This document shows positions 1 through 6,210 of a DNA stretch of 11,110 nucleotides, one piece after another; positions within the stretch are counted from its first letter, which is position 1; the number at the start of each line of letters is the position of its first letter. The position numbers were made by a program, and so were the translations under genes. The notes under the pieces are model-generated. The model was not told the DNA's origin. It did not search any database and saw only the letters and a program-made list of their open reading frames with translations. The stretch is from Deltaproteobacteria bacterium (lineage in GTDB: Bacteria > SAR324 > NAC60-12): contig DPLM01000034.1 in assembly GCA_003541985.1 (NCBI GenBank), positions 1 to 11,110 of the forward strand, given 5' to 3'.

Positions 1-1547
1 CTCATTTCGACACTCAACTCTTCTAAAAATGGTTTTAGCCCATATTGGTCGATAAATAGCCAAATCGATCTTTGAAACGTATTCGGCACGAGATCCAAGC
101 AGATCTCCTGGTGTTCAAGGCTGATTCCAAAACTTCCTACACAGGCAAATGCACCCATCGAAAGATTTTTGATCCCCAAATTTAGATAATCATTGACCAA
201 AAATGTACGGATCATTTCTCTTGTTTTAACCTGAACAAATTCTGGAGTTTGGATAATAACCTGGCCAAACATACCATCCGGCAACAAGATATAATCGTGT
301 AAATTGGATGGGAACCAGGGTTCATTCTCAGCAATAGGCTGAGAGATCAGCTGAGACATCTCGCTGAGGGGCATGCGTATCTCACCCCCATCCAGAACAG
401 GGTTGACTAAATGAGAGTAGATGTTGATGGACTTTACCATCCAAGGCACACCCTCGTAGGTGACCATTTCTCCTTCTCTGACAGCTCCCAAGTTCAATAG
501 TAGCTTTGCCTCTGCCAGAAATTGAGGCAGATACTTCTTCAGCCCAATCGCGATTCCTGCTAGGATCAGCAAAGCTAAGCCCAAAAGCAGCCAGTCTCCT
601 GTCGCGTACAGAACAATGAGAAAGACGGCTGTTGAGGCCATCATCATAAGAATTCTGTAGGTGTAGAAAAGCACTCGTGAGTATTGACTCCTAGTGTGGA
701 ATTCGTCAACTCCCTCTTTCGGAACCATGAAGCGAAGGAGAGTTCGCATTCCGAACCAGACTGCCATGGTCGCAAGGACAGCCATCATCAGGTTGAGGCC
801 TCGGCCCGTTAAGAAAACTCCAAAAGCCAACCAAACACTTGTCAAGATTGATTCGTGGCGAATCTGTAGATTTCGCAATTGCAGCTGGGCCAATTCCAGG
901 TTTCGCTGTGCCTCTGCCTTACGCTCAAGCCAATCTTCCTGAATTGTTTGGATTTGTCTTCCTGTCGCAAGATCGACCTCGACTTGAGACCAATCTTCAA
1001 TTTTAAGAATCGAGTTTTCAATTTCTGAAAGATTTTGCTGATAAAATTCTATTGTTTTCCGAATTCGCTCAATAGCTCTGGGCTGCTCCGTCAGATCCTT
1101 CAGGCTTTGAAAAATAGGCTGAATGATCTCGATTAGATCGTTTTGCCAGTCAAAGCTCTGATCAGGCACCTCCTTGAAATTTTCTAGGTCCAGTCCTCCG
1201 GTGACGATTGACTCAAAAGCTACCTCTGCATTCTTCAGAATTTTCTCAGATTCAGCGACTTGTTCTTCTAGAGCAAATTTTGTTGGCTGCGTAGGATTTT
1301 GATCTAGCTTTGCTCTCAGATTTCCGAGGATTTTCTGCTGCAAGCTGATGATGCTAGTAAATTCAACCAACTGAATCTTCAATTCCTGCAGACGCTGATC
1401 TGAATTCTGCTCTAAACTTTGCTGGATTTCATTAGCAGTATCTTTCTGTTTTTGCTGTCCCAGCCCTTCTGAGACAAGAACGAAATAGAAAAGAGTCAAA
1501 CATGCCAGTTTGACAATCAGTAGATTGTTGTGACTGGGAAAATGCAT
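1..1547 (-). CDS. MscS-like mechanosensitive channel protein with long coiled-coil N-terminus (C-terminus cut by window edge)
   Basis: An open frame of 515 codons runs from an ATG at 1547 to the left edge without a stop, so the C-terminus is missing. Seen: a signal peptide-like stretch (residues 9-27, LLIVKLACLTLFYFVLVSE), then a Gln/Glu-rich, probably coiled-coil region (about 32-232) with hardly any glycine or proline. Three hydrophobic segments follow (about 238-266, 290-314, 318-336). After them comes a stretch resembling the MscS beta domain (about 354-396: LGAVREGEMV, then GGEIRMPLSEM), compare FRAGEYV...IIVIPNGKI in E. coli MscS. A second, similar segment (about 408-450: EPWFPS, LLPDGMFGQV, QTPEFVQV) suggests a duplicated Sm-like beta domain. 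Known of the family: such inner-membrane channels release solutes under hypo-osmotic stress. Inference: a large MscS-family member with a periplasmic coiled-coil domain. The pore helix lacks the usual Gly/Ala pattern. No strong ribosome binding site precedes the ATG, so an in-frame TTG 36 bases upstream is possible. It is probably unrelated to the sugar genes. Confidence 0.72.
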   Translation of the reverse strand, partial: MHFPSHNNLLIVKLACLTLFYFVLVSEGLGQQKQKDTANEIQQSLEQNSDQRLQELKIQLVEFTSIISLQQKILGNLRAKLDQNPTQPTKFALEEQVAESEKILKNAEVAFESIVTGGLDLENFKEVPDQSFDWQNDLIEIIQPIFQSLKDLTEQPRAIERIRKTIEFYQQNLSEIENSILKIEDWSQVEVDLATGRQIQTIQEDWLERKAEAQRNLELAQLQLRNLQIRHESILTSVWLAFGVFLTGRGLNLMMAVLATMAVWFGMRTLLRFMVPKEGVDEFHTRSQYSRVLFYTYRILMMMASTAVFLIVLYATGDWLLLGLALLILAGIAIGLKKYLPQFLAEAKLLLNLGAVREGEMVTYEGVPWMVKSINIYSHLVNPVLDGGEIRMPLSEMSQLISQPIAENEPWFPSNLHDYILLPDGMFGQVIIQTPEFVQVKTREMIRTFLVNDYLNLGIKNLSMGAFACVGSFGISLEHQEICLDLVPNTFQRSIWLFIDQYGLKPFLEELSVEM

Positions 1548-1634
1548 TTCAGACTTTTCAAGATCAATTGATTCAATACTCAAATGAGAAAGGTGTAATA
1601 AGATACTATCCAAAAGCAAAAGAATTCATTTTTC

Positions 1635-1651
1635 ATTTTTTTCAAAAAAAT
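1635..1651. repeat. A/T-only palindrome
   Basis: An A followed by seven T, a central C, then seven A and a T, giving 8-base arms around one base. It lies upstream of the MscS-like gene in a 215-base gap (1548-1762) that has no other gene. It may mark an AT-rich bendable promoter region. No clear -10/-35 pair for the MscS-like gene could be fixed around it. Confidence 0.4.
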
Positions 1652-1710
1652 CACAGTAAGAAGAACCAACGAGACAATTAGTTGGAACCCATTTGCGGCG
1701 AGGACAGGCC

Positions 1711-1742
1711 CAATTCCTTACGGAATTGACCCGCTGAGGCGG
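1711..1742 (-). other. Two small tandem hairpins after the lactonase gene
   Basis: Downstream of the lactonase stop (minus strand) are two adjacent inverted repeats. The first met, 1731-1742, has CCGC/GCGG arms with a 4-base loop. The second, 1711-1728, has CAATTCC/GGAATTG arms (7 bp) around a 4-base loop. They sit where transcription of the dgoK-lactonase unit would be expected to end, but no U-tract follows, so this is not a classical intrinsic terminator. It could stabilise the transcript 3' end. Confidence 0.35.
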
Positions 1743-1762
1743 TAGGAATAAAGTTTGGTCGA

Positions 1763-2629
1763 TTAAAGCCTGTACATTGCCTCGACTTGTCCACGGAAGG
1801 AAGTGGAAGCTTTGAAGACTCTACCTCCGTCTATTTGATTTGCTCTAGCTGTCGAATCCAAGTGTTCCAATGCAGTGGTTGCTCTAAGCTCAGAGTTATC
1901 TTTGCCACCAAAGACAGGGCAACTAACATTACTGGCCGTTAGGGAGAATTCCTTCAAGGGACTGCCATCCTTATTAAATCCTGCAACTTTATAGGCTCCC
2001 CAGAGAGCAATCCAAAAATTCCCGTCAGCGTCCACAACTGCACCATCTGGGGCAATTCCTGGCTCGAATTTCAGGAAAACTTCCCGTTCGCCTTGTGGTA
2101 GTCCTGTCGCCGGATCCAATTTCACTCTCCAGACAGTACTCAATGCACTATCAGCAAAATAGCCGGTCGCTCCATCTTTAGTGAAACAGGTGGCATTGGG
2201 TATCGTAATGTTGGGGTAGAGCAGTTGGAGCTTTCCTTGGGAAACATGATAAATGGATCCAGCTTCTTTTTCGGCATTGCGACCCATCGTCCCAAACCAA
2301 AAGGAGCCACTGGGGTGAACCCGGCTGTCATTGCTGCGAGTGACTGAGTTTTCTGCTTCCACATCAAGGTAGGACTCCCAGCTTTTGGAATGCATGTCCA
2401 GAATATGTAGTCCGTCATCGACGGCAACCACCAAGCGTTTTTCATCGATTCGAGCTGCAGCGCTAGCATTACCTGGACAATCAATGACTAGGACAGGCTG
2501 ATCCCCAACCTGCTCATAGAGCTTCTTGCCGAGGATATCAAACCAACAAAAGCTCCCTCGCTCAGGGTGCCAGAAGATCCCCTCGCCAAGCTCACAGACT
2601 GGGACATTACAAACTTGCATCGAATCCAT
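1763..2629 (-). CDS. SMP-30/gluconolactonase (LRE) family sugar lactonase
   Basis: A 288-residue protein of typical length for the six-bladed beta-propeller SMP-30 family, which hydrolyses aldonolactones to aldonates with one divalent metal ion in the cytoplasm. The metal ligands expected from human SMP-30 are present: Glu16 in LGEGIFW, Asn145 in TIPNAT and Asp195 in APDGAV. The substrate-side pair Arg98/Asn100 lies in the conserved RSNDSRVHPSGSFWFGTM segment, and the late IALWGAYKV blade motif (207-215) is also typical. The start is supported by an AAGGAG site 7 bases upstream that lies inside the last codons of the kinase gene, with only 4 bases between the two genes, so they are co-transcribed and probably translationally coupled. 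Context suggests it opens the lactone made by oxidising the imported sugar, before the dehydratase acts. Whether the lactone is galactono-, glucono-, xylono- or arabinono- cannot be read from sequence. Confidence 0.93.
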   Translation of the reverse strand: MDSMQVCNVPVCELGEGIFWHPERGSFCWFDILGKKLYEQVGDQPVLVIDCPGNASAAARIDEKRLVVAVDDGLHILDMHSKSWESYLDVEAENSVTRSNDSRVHPSGSFWFGTMGRNAEKEAGSIYHVSQGKLQLLYPNITIPNATCFTKDGATGYFADSALSTVWRVKLDPATGLPQGEREVFLKFEPGIAPDGAVVDADGNFWIALWGAYKVAGFNKDGSPLKEFSLTASNVSCPVFGGKDNSELRATTALEHLDSTARANQIDGGRVFKASTSFRGQVEAMYRL

Positions 2630-2633
2630 AGTT

Positions 2634-3554
2634 TTACTCCTTTTGAGGATACAAAAATTGCCAGGCTGCGGTGAGGCCTAGCCGAACCAAATCATCTCCA
2701 GAATGCAAATCTACCTCTCGACCAACTAAACTCAACGCTCGAGCATATAACTTGGTCAATGAAGATCCACCTACCAATTGAATCTTCTCCATTTTTTCAA
2801 TTTTTCGGATCGCCGATCGTAGCTCTTCACCAAGAAGCCGACCGCTCAGGAATGCCAAATTAGCAGCTGGATCTCGACCCAACAGCAGTGAAGTAGCTCT
2901 TACTCGAAAGAGTGAAGTGAGAAATGGAGTAGTTTCTGCGAAACCTATTGAAACACCTTTCGCAAAAGCAGGTTGTTCTACGTCAACTTCTCCCGATTCC
3001 AAATCATGCCTTAAGATACTGTGTTGACGCACAATTGAGAAGAGTTCGCCCGTTAGGTAGGTATCAAATTGCTGAACCTGCCCCAAAGCTACCCTTACCC
3101 ACTTACAATGCGTCCCTGGCAAACATATTACCCCTGACCATTCCAACGACCCAGCTCCCAATCCAAGCATTTGGGTCTCTTCTCCCCGCATAACATCCGG
3201 CCTCGATTCTTCTTGGCAAGCTACCCCAGGCAACACATGCACTTTGCGCTGCAGATCATTCGTTTGAACATCTACTGCGCCAATGGCCACATCTTTCAGT
3301 GAGACCGGTAAAAACAAATAAGGAGCTTCCTGCCAGCCTTGACGGCTCCCCACCATTCCACTCATCAGCACCGGACTTTCCAAAGGCCAACCTTGGAGAT
3401 GTTCCTTCAAAGTGGGTTCGAATTCTTCACTACTCAGGTTCAGCAGGCCACAGGATGCTTCACGCCCTTCCAAGGCATTTCTACCTTGCATACGCCAGAT
3501 TCTGAAGTGGGTTGTTCCCCAGTCTACTGCTACCCAATCCTGCTGATTTTCCAT
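2634..3554 (-). CDS. dgoK: 2-dehydro-3-deoxygalactonokinase (DgoK family)
   Basis: Predicted to phosphorylate 2-keto-3-deoxy-D-galactonate to its 6-phosphate with ATP (De Ley-Doudoroff pathway, cytoplasm). Seen from the chosen start: the phosphate-binding VDWGTTHFR near residues 10-18, SGMVGSRQGW (65-74), MRGEETQ (122-128), LPGTHCKW (145-152), FDTYLTGELFS (163-173), a LSGRLLGEEL helix (236-245) and VGGSSLTKLY (261-270). These are the hallmark blocks of the DgoK family in their usual order. The frame stays open to an upstream ATG at 3689 (351 residues). I prefer the ATG at 3554 (306 residues, near the roughly 290-310 usual for the family), because the 45-residue extension is basic, unlike DgoK, and would run through the operator candidate. 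The adjacent ATG at 3557 is equally possible; an AGAAAG stretch just upstream is the only ribosome binding site candidate. It is first in a two-gene unit with the lactonase and divergent from the dehydratase operon. Confidence 0.92.
   Translation of the reverse strand: MENQQDWVAVDWGTTHFRIWRMQGRNALEGREASCGLLNLSSEEFEPTLKEHLQGWPLESPVLMSGMVGSRQGWQEAPYLFLPVSLKDVAIGAVDVQTNDLQRKVHVLPGVACQEESRPDVMRGEETQMLGLGAGSLEWSGVICLPGTHCKWVRVALGQVQQFDTYLTGELFSIVRQHSILRHDLESGEVDVEQPAFAKGVSIGFAETTPFLTSLFRVRATSLLLGRDPAANLAFLSGRLLGEELRSAIRKIEKMEKIQLVGGSSLTKLYARALSLVGREVDLHSGDDLVRLGLTAAWQFLYPQKE
2637..2642 (-). promoter_or_regulatory. Ribosome binding site of the lactonase gene, embedded in the kinase 3' end
   Basis: AAGGAG on the minus strand coincides with the final Lys-Glu codons of the upstream dgoK-like gene and lies 7 bases before the lactonase ATG at 2629. 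It decides that start over the Met at residue 4 and implies that ribosomes finishing the kinase re-initiate on the lactonase. Confidence 0.75.
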
Positions 3555-3612
3555 CATACTTTCTAAAATAGTAATATTTTTTTCGTGGTTGCTTCTGAGA
3601 ATTCTCTTTGAC

Positions 3613-3641
3613 ATACTCAAGTAGAGTCGTGTTTTTGTCAA
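3613..3641 (-). promoter_or_regulatory. Candidate promoter for the dgoK-lactonase unit
   Basis: On the minus strand a perfect -35 box TTGACA (3641-3636) is followed after 17 bases by GAGTAT (3618-3613), a weak -10 match (3 of 6). A second TTGACA faces the other way on the plus strand at 3608-3613, so the two boxes form an inverted pair 34 bases across. Placement fits a 5' leader of about 50 bases before the kinase start, but the -10 is poor. Confidence 0.3.
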
Positions 3642-3670
3642 CAATCCAAAAGCAAGTAGGCTGAAACATC

Positions 3671-3684
3671 GAAAACGTGTTTTC
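3671..3684. promoter_or_regulatory. Palindromic operator candidate in the divergent intergenic region
   Basis: GAAAACGTGTTTTC has perfect 6-base arms (GAAAAC/GTTTTC) around a GT centre, between the divergent kinase and dehydratase genes. Size and style fit operators of LacI/GalR-type repressors (GAAAACG-CGTTTTC-like) and also loosely recall KdgR-type boxes with GAAAC/GTTTC arms. On the plus strand it lies just after a weak promoter-like pair (TTGTCA 3635-3640, 16 bases, TAGGCT 3657-3662), where a bound repressor would block the start of the dehydratase transcript. An 8-base half (GAAAACGT) recurs on the opposite strand at 7198-7191, near the importer promoter. The regulator is not in the window. 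Confidence 0.45.
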
Positions 3685-3699
3685 TTCATCCTTCAAGCA

Positions 3700-3732
3700 A
3701 CCTGCAGAAGCAGGTGGGAAACTGCCACCTGC
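3700..3732 (+). promoter_or_regulatory. Mutually exclusive hairpins in the dehydratase leader
   Basis: Three copies of one 6-base element alternate in orientation: ACCTGC (3700-3705), GCAGGT (3710-3715), ACCTGC (3727-3732). The middle copy can pair with the first (6-bp stem, AGAA tetraloop) or, extended to GCAGGTGG (3710-3717), with the third, CCACCTGC at 3725-3732 (8-bp stem, 7-base loop). The two stems cannot coexist. They end about 28 bases before the dehydratase ribosome binding site. This could be a leader switch or overlapping protein-binding repeats. No U-tract follows either stem. Confidence 0.45.
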
Positions 3733-3767
3733 ATTCCTCCTTCACTTAGTATCTACATTGAGGAGAC

Positions 3768-5564
3768 ATGAGCCAGTCTGAATACAAGTATCGTTTTCGC
3801 TCCCAGCAATGGTTTGATAACCCTGCCAATCCCGACATGACCGCTCTCTATCTGGAGCGCTATCTTAATTTTGGACTCACTCGTGAGGAGTTACAGTCTG
3901 GGAAACCTGTGATTGGCATCGCCCAAACTGGTTCAGATCTCTCTCCATGCAACCGCCCCCACATTGAACTAGCCAAGCGTGTGCGTGAAGGAATTCGTGA
4001 AGCAGGTGGAATTGCGATTGAGTTTCCGGTTCATCCAATACAAGAGACTGGCAAGCGACCGACCGCGTCTTTGGATCGGAATCTTGCCTACCTAAGCCTT
4101 GTCGAAGTTCTTTATGGCTACCCGATCGATGGTGTAGTCCTGACAATCGGTTGCGATAAAACTACACCAGCAGCGCTAATGGCAGCTGCAACGGTGAATA
4201 TTCCTGCAATTACTCTCTCCGGTGGACCTATGCTTAATGGATGGTTCAGAGGAGAGCGCACTGGCTCTGGGACCATTGTCTGGCGAGCTAGAGAAATGAT
4301 GGCTCGTGGTGAAATTGACTATCCTGGTTTTGTTGATTTAGTAGCCTCCTCTGCTCCCTCACCTGGCTACTGCAATACAATGGGGACCGCGACTACAATG
4401 AACTCCTTGGCCGAAGCATTAGGAATGTCCCTACCTGGTAGCGCTGCTATTCCAGCCCCCTACCGGGAAAGAGCTCAAGCAGCCTATCTCACAGGCAAAA
4501 GGATTGTAGATATGGTTCGTGAGGATCTGAAGCCTTCTGACATTTTGAACCGTAAGGCTTTCGAAAATGCAATCGTGATTAACTCTGCGATTGGTGGTTC
4601 GACCAACGCACCTATTCACCTAAATGCTGTTGCACGTCATATCGGCGTAGGGCTTGAAGTAGACGATTGGGAAAAGCATGGCCACAAAATTCCATTGTTG
4701 GTCAACCTCCAGCCTGCTGGAGCCTATCTCGGGGAAGATTATCACCATGCAGGAGGAGTCCCGGCTGTCGTTGCAGAACTGATTCGCCACGGTCAGATTC
4801 ACGAAGATGCCATCACTGTCAACGGAAAAACAATTGGAGAGAATTGCCGAGATGCAGAAATTGTCGATACCGACGTAATTCGAAGCTTCGCCACAGCGTT
4901 GAAACCTGCAGCTGGATTTAAGGTATTAAGAGGGAATCTCTTCGATGCCGCAATCATGAAGACCTCTGTCATTTCTCAAGATTTCAGGGAGCAATATCTA
5001 TCAAATCCAGACGATCCTGATGCTTTTGAGGGCAGAGCAATCGTGTTTGATGGCCCTGAAGATTACCATCATCGAATTGATGATCCTGCTTTAAATATTG
5101 ATGCCAACTGCCTTCTTTTCATGCGGGGTGCGGGCCCCATTGGCTATCCTGGAGCTGCTGAGGTAGTCAACATGCGTGCGCCAGATTATCTGCTGAAACA
5201 AGGTGTCAATGAACTCCCATGCATTGGGGATGGTCGACAGAGCGGCACCTCTGGTTCTCCTTCAATCCTAAATGCATCACCAGAAGCAGCTGCGTTGGGG
5301 GGCCTGGCTGTAGTTCAAACTGATGATCGAATCCGTATAGACCTCAAGAAAGGTCGTGCTGACATTTTGATAAACGATGCAGAGTTAGCCAGCAGACGTG
5401 AAAAGCTTGAACGAGATGGATTCCCAATTCCTGAGTCTCAAACACCTTGGCAGGAACTACAACGTCGGGACGTAGATCAACTGGCACAGGGGATGGTTTT
5501 GAAGTCTGCCGTTAAGTATCAAAGAATTGCCCAGAGCAAAGGGGTTCCAAGGGACAATCATTGA
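3768..5564 (+). CDS. IlvD/EDD-family sugar-acid dehydratase (xylonate/arabinonate/galactonate dehydratase type)
   Basis: Predicted to dehydrate an aldonate to a 2-keto-3-deoxy sugar acid using an Fe-S cluster and Mg2+. At 598 residues it matches the length of Caulobacter xylonate dehydratase and of L-arabinonate dehydratases, which share the RFRSQQWFDNP start, MTALYLERYLN and SGKPVIGIAQTGSDLSPCNR. The three cluster cysteines expected from L-arabinonate dehydratase are Cys61 (SPCN), Cys129 (GCDKT) and Cys202 (YCNTMGTA). Lys131 sits where the Mg-ligating carbamylated lysine is found, and Ser492 in GDGRQSGTSG is the expected catalytic serine. GGSTNA (276-281) and the C-terminal swivelling domain with RGAGPIGYPG (453-462) are intact. 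The start is bounded by an in-frame TGA at 3759-3761; a GAGGAG lies unusually close (2 bases) to the ATG. It heads the dehydratase-aldolase-kinase operon. Family members accept several C5/C6 aldonates, so the substrate is open; the neighbouring DgoK and DgoA argue for a hexonate such as galactonate. Confidence 0.93.
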   Translation: MSQSEYKYRFRSQQWFDNPANPDMTALYLERYLNFGLTREELQSGKPVIGIAQTGSDLSPCNRPHIELAKRVREGIREAGGIAIEFPVHPIQETGKRPTASLDRNLAYLSLVEVLYGYPIDGVVLTIGCDKTTPAALMAAATVNIPAITLSGGPMLNGWFRGERTGSGTIVWRAREMMARGEIDYPGFVDLVASSAPSPGYCNTMGTATTMNSLAEALGMSLPGSAAIPAPYRERAQAAYLTGKRIVDMVREDLKPSDILNRKAFENAIVINSAIGGSTNAPIHLNAVARHIGVGLEVDDWEKHGHKIPLLVNLQPAGAYLGEDYHHAGGVPAVVAELIRHGQIHEDAITVNGKTIGENCRDAEIVDTDVIRSFATALKPAAGFKVLRGNLFDAAIMKTSVISQDFREQYLSNPDDPDAFEGRAIVFDGPEDYHHRIDDPALNIDANCLLFMRGAGPIGYPGAAEVVNMRAPDYLLKQGVNELPCIGDGRQSGTSGSPSILNASPEAAALGGLAVVQTDDRIRIDLKKGRADILINDAELASRREKLERDGFPIPESQTPWQELQRRDVDQLAQGMVLKSAVKYQRIAQSKGVPRDNH

Positions 5565-5574
5565 GGAGTTTATA

Positions 5575-6210
5575 ATGTATAAATCAATCAATGATTGGCT
5601 TAATCCAATCCCCTTAATTGCGATTCTTAGGGGCATTGCTCCCCACGAGGTAGACGAGGTGGGGGACATACTGATTGCACTTGGTTATAGAATTCTAGAG
5701 GTTCCTCTCAATTCGCCAGATCCGTATGAGAGTATTCAGCAGCTAGCCAAACGCTACAGCGGATCCACTCTGATTGGAGCTGGGACTGTGTTAAAGCCAG
5801 AACAAGTTCCTCAGGTGGCAGACGCCGGGGGAACCTTGATTGTGTCTCCAAATCTTAATACAGAGGTTGTCAAGGCAACCAAGCGGATTGGAATGATTTC
5901 GGTACCTGGAGTTTTCACCCCAACCGAAGCTTTTCAGGCGTTGGACACAGGTGCGGATGCCCTAAAAATATTCCCTGGAGATGCGATCAGCCCATCGTAC
6001 TGTAAGTCGCTGCGAGCAGTTTTGCCAAAGAGGACCTTACTTGTAGTTACTGGGGGAGTCAACGCTGCCAATCTTGCTGAATTTCTATCGGTCTCAAATG
6101 GAGCAGGCATTGGCTCAGCTTTATATTCCCCTGGGAAAGCTGTCAAACAAATCCGAGAGGATGCTTTAAAGTTTATTCATGCTTTACCTGAAGGGTTATT
6201 CAATGATTGA
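5575..6210 (+). CDS. dgoA: 2-dehydro-3-deoxy-6-phosphogalactonate aldolase (DgoA type, Eda superfamily)
   Basis: A class I aldolase splitting a 2-keto-3-deoxy-6-phospho-hexonate into pyruvate and glyceraldehyde 3-phosphate. The 211 residues form one (beta/alpha)8 barrel with IAILRG (15-20, Arg19), LEVPLNSP (41-48, catalytic Glu42), IGAGTVL (67-73), VSPNLN (90-95), PGVFTPTEA (111-119) and the Schiff-base Lys131 in GADALKIFP. The EVPLNSP block matches DgoA, whereas classical KDPG aldolase (Eda) has an EVTLRT-like block, so I favour the phosphogalactonate enzyme, though many members cleave both epimers. The frame is open 16 codons further upstream inside the dehydratase gene, but the ATG at 5575 is preceded at 6 bases by GAGGAG (5563-5568), which overlaps the dehydratase stop. 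This is a translational-coupling arrangement. The 3' end overlaps the next kinase gene by 8 bases. Confidence 0.93.
   Translation: MYKSINDWLNPIPLIAILRGIAPHEVDEVGDILIALGYRILEVPLNSPDPYESIQQLAKRYSGSTLIGAGTVLKPEQVPQVADAGGTLIVSPNLNTEVVKATKRIGMISVPGVFTPTEAFQALDTGADALKIFPGDAISPSYCKSLRAVLPKRTLLVVTGGVNAANLAEFLSVSNGAGIGSALYSPGKAVKQIREDALKFIHALPEGLFND

Noticed and set aside
694..942. Open frame of 82 codons on the plus strand
   Set aside because: It lies wholly inside the MscS-like gene on the opposite strand, has an arginine-rich low-complexity product and no ribosome binding site.
1635..1651. A/T palindrome read as an intrinsic terminator
   Set aside because: The stem has no GC pairs and would be too weak; it is listed only as a palindrome.
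1722..1730. GGAATTGAC, a match to a conserved 16S rRNA segment
   Set aside because: Only nine bases match and the flanks do not resemble rRNA, so it is taken as chance within a small hairpin.
2140..2484. Open frame of 114 codons on the minus strand
   Set aside because: Out-of-frame reading within the lactonase gene, whose own frame has all the family motifs.
3555..3689. N-terminal extension of the DgoK-like kinase to an ATG at 3689
   Set aside because: The extra 45 residues are basic and unlike DgoK, and coding here would cover the operator candidate and the promoter-like boxes; the 306-residue form matches the family length.
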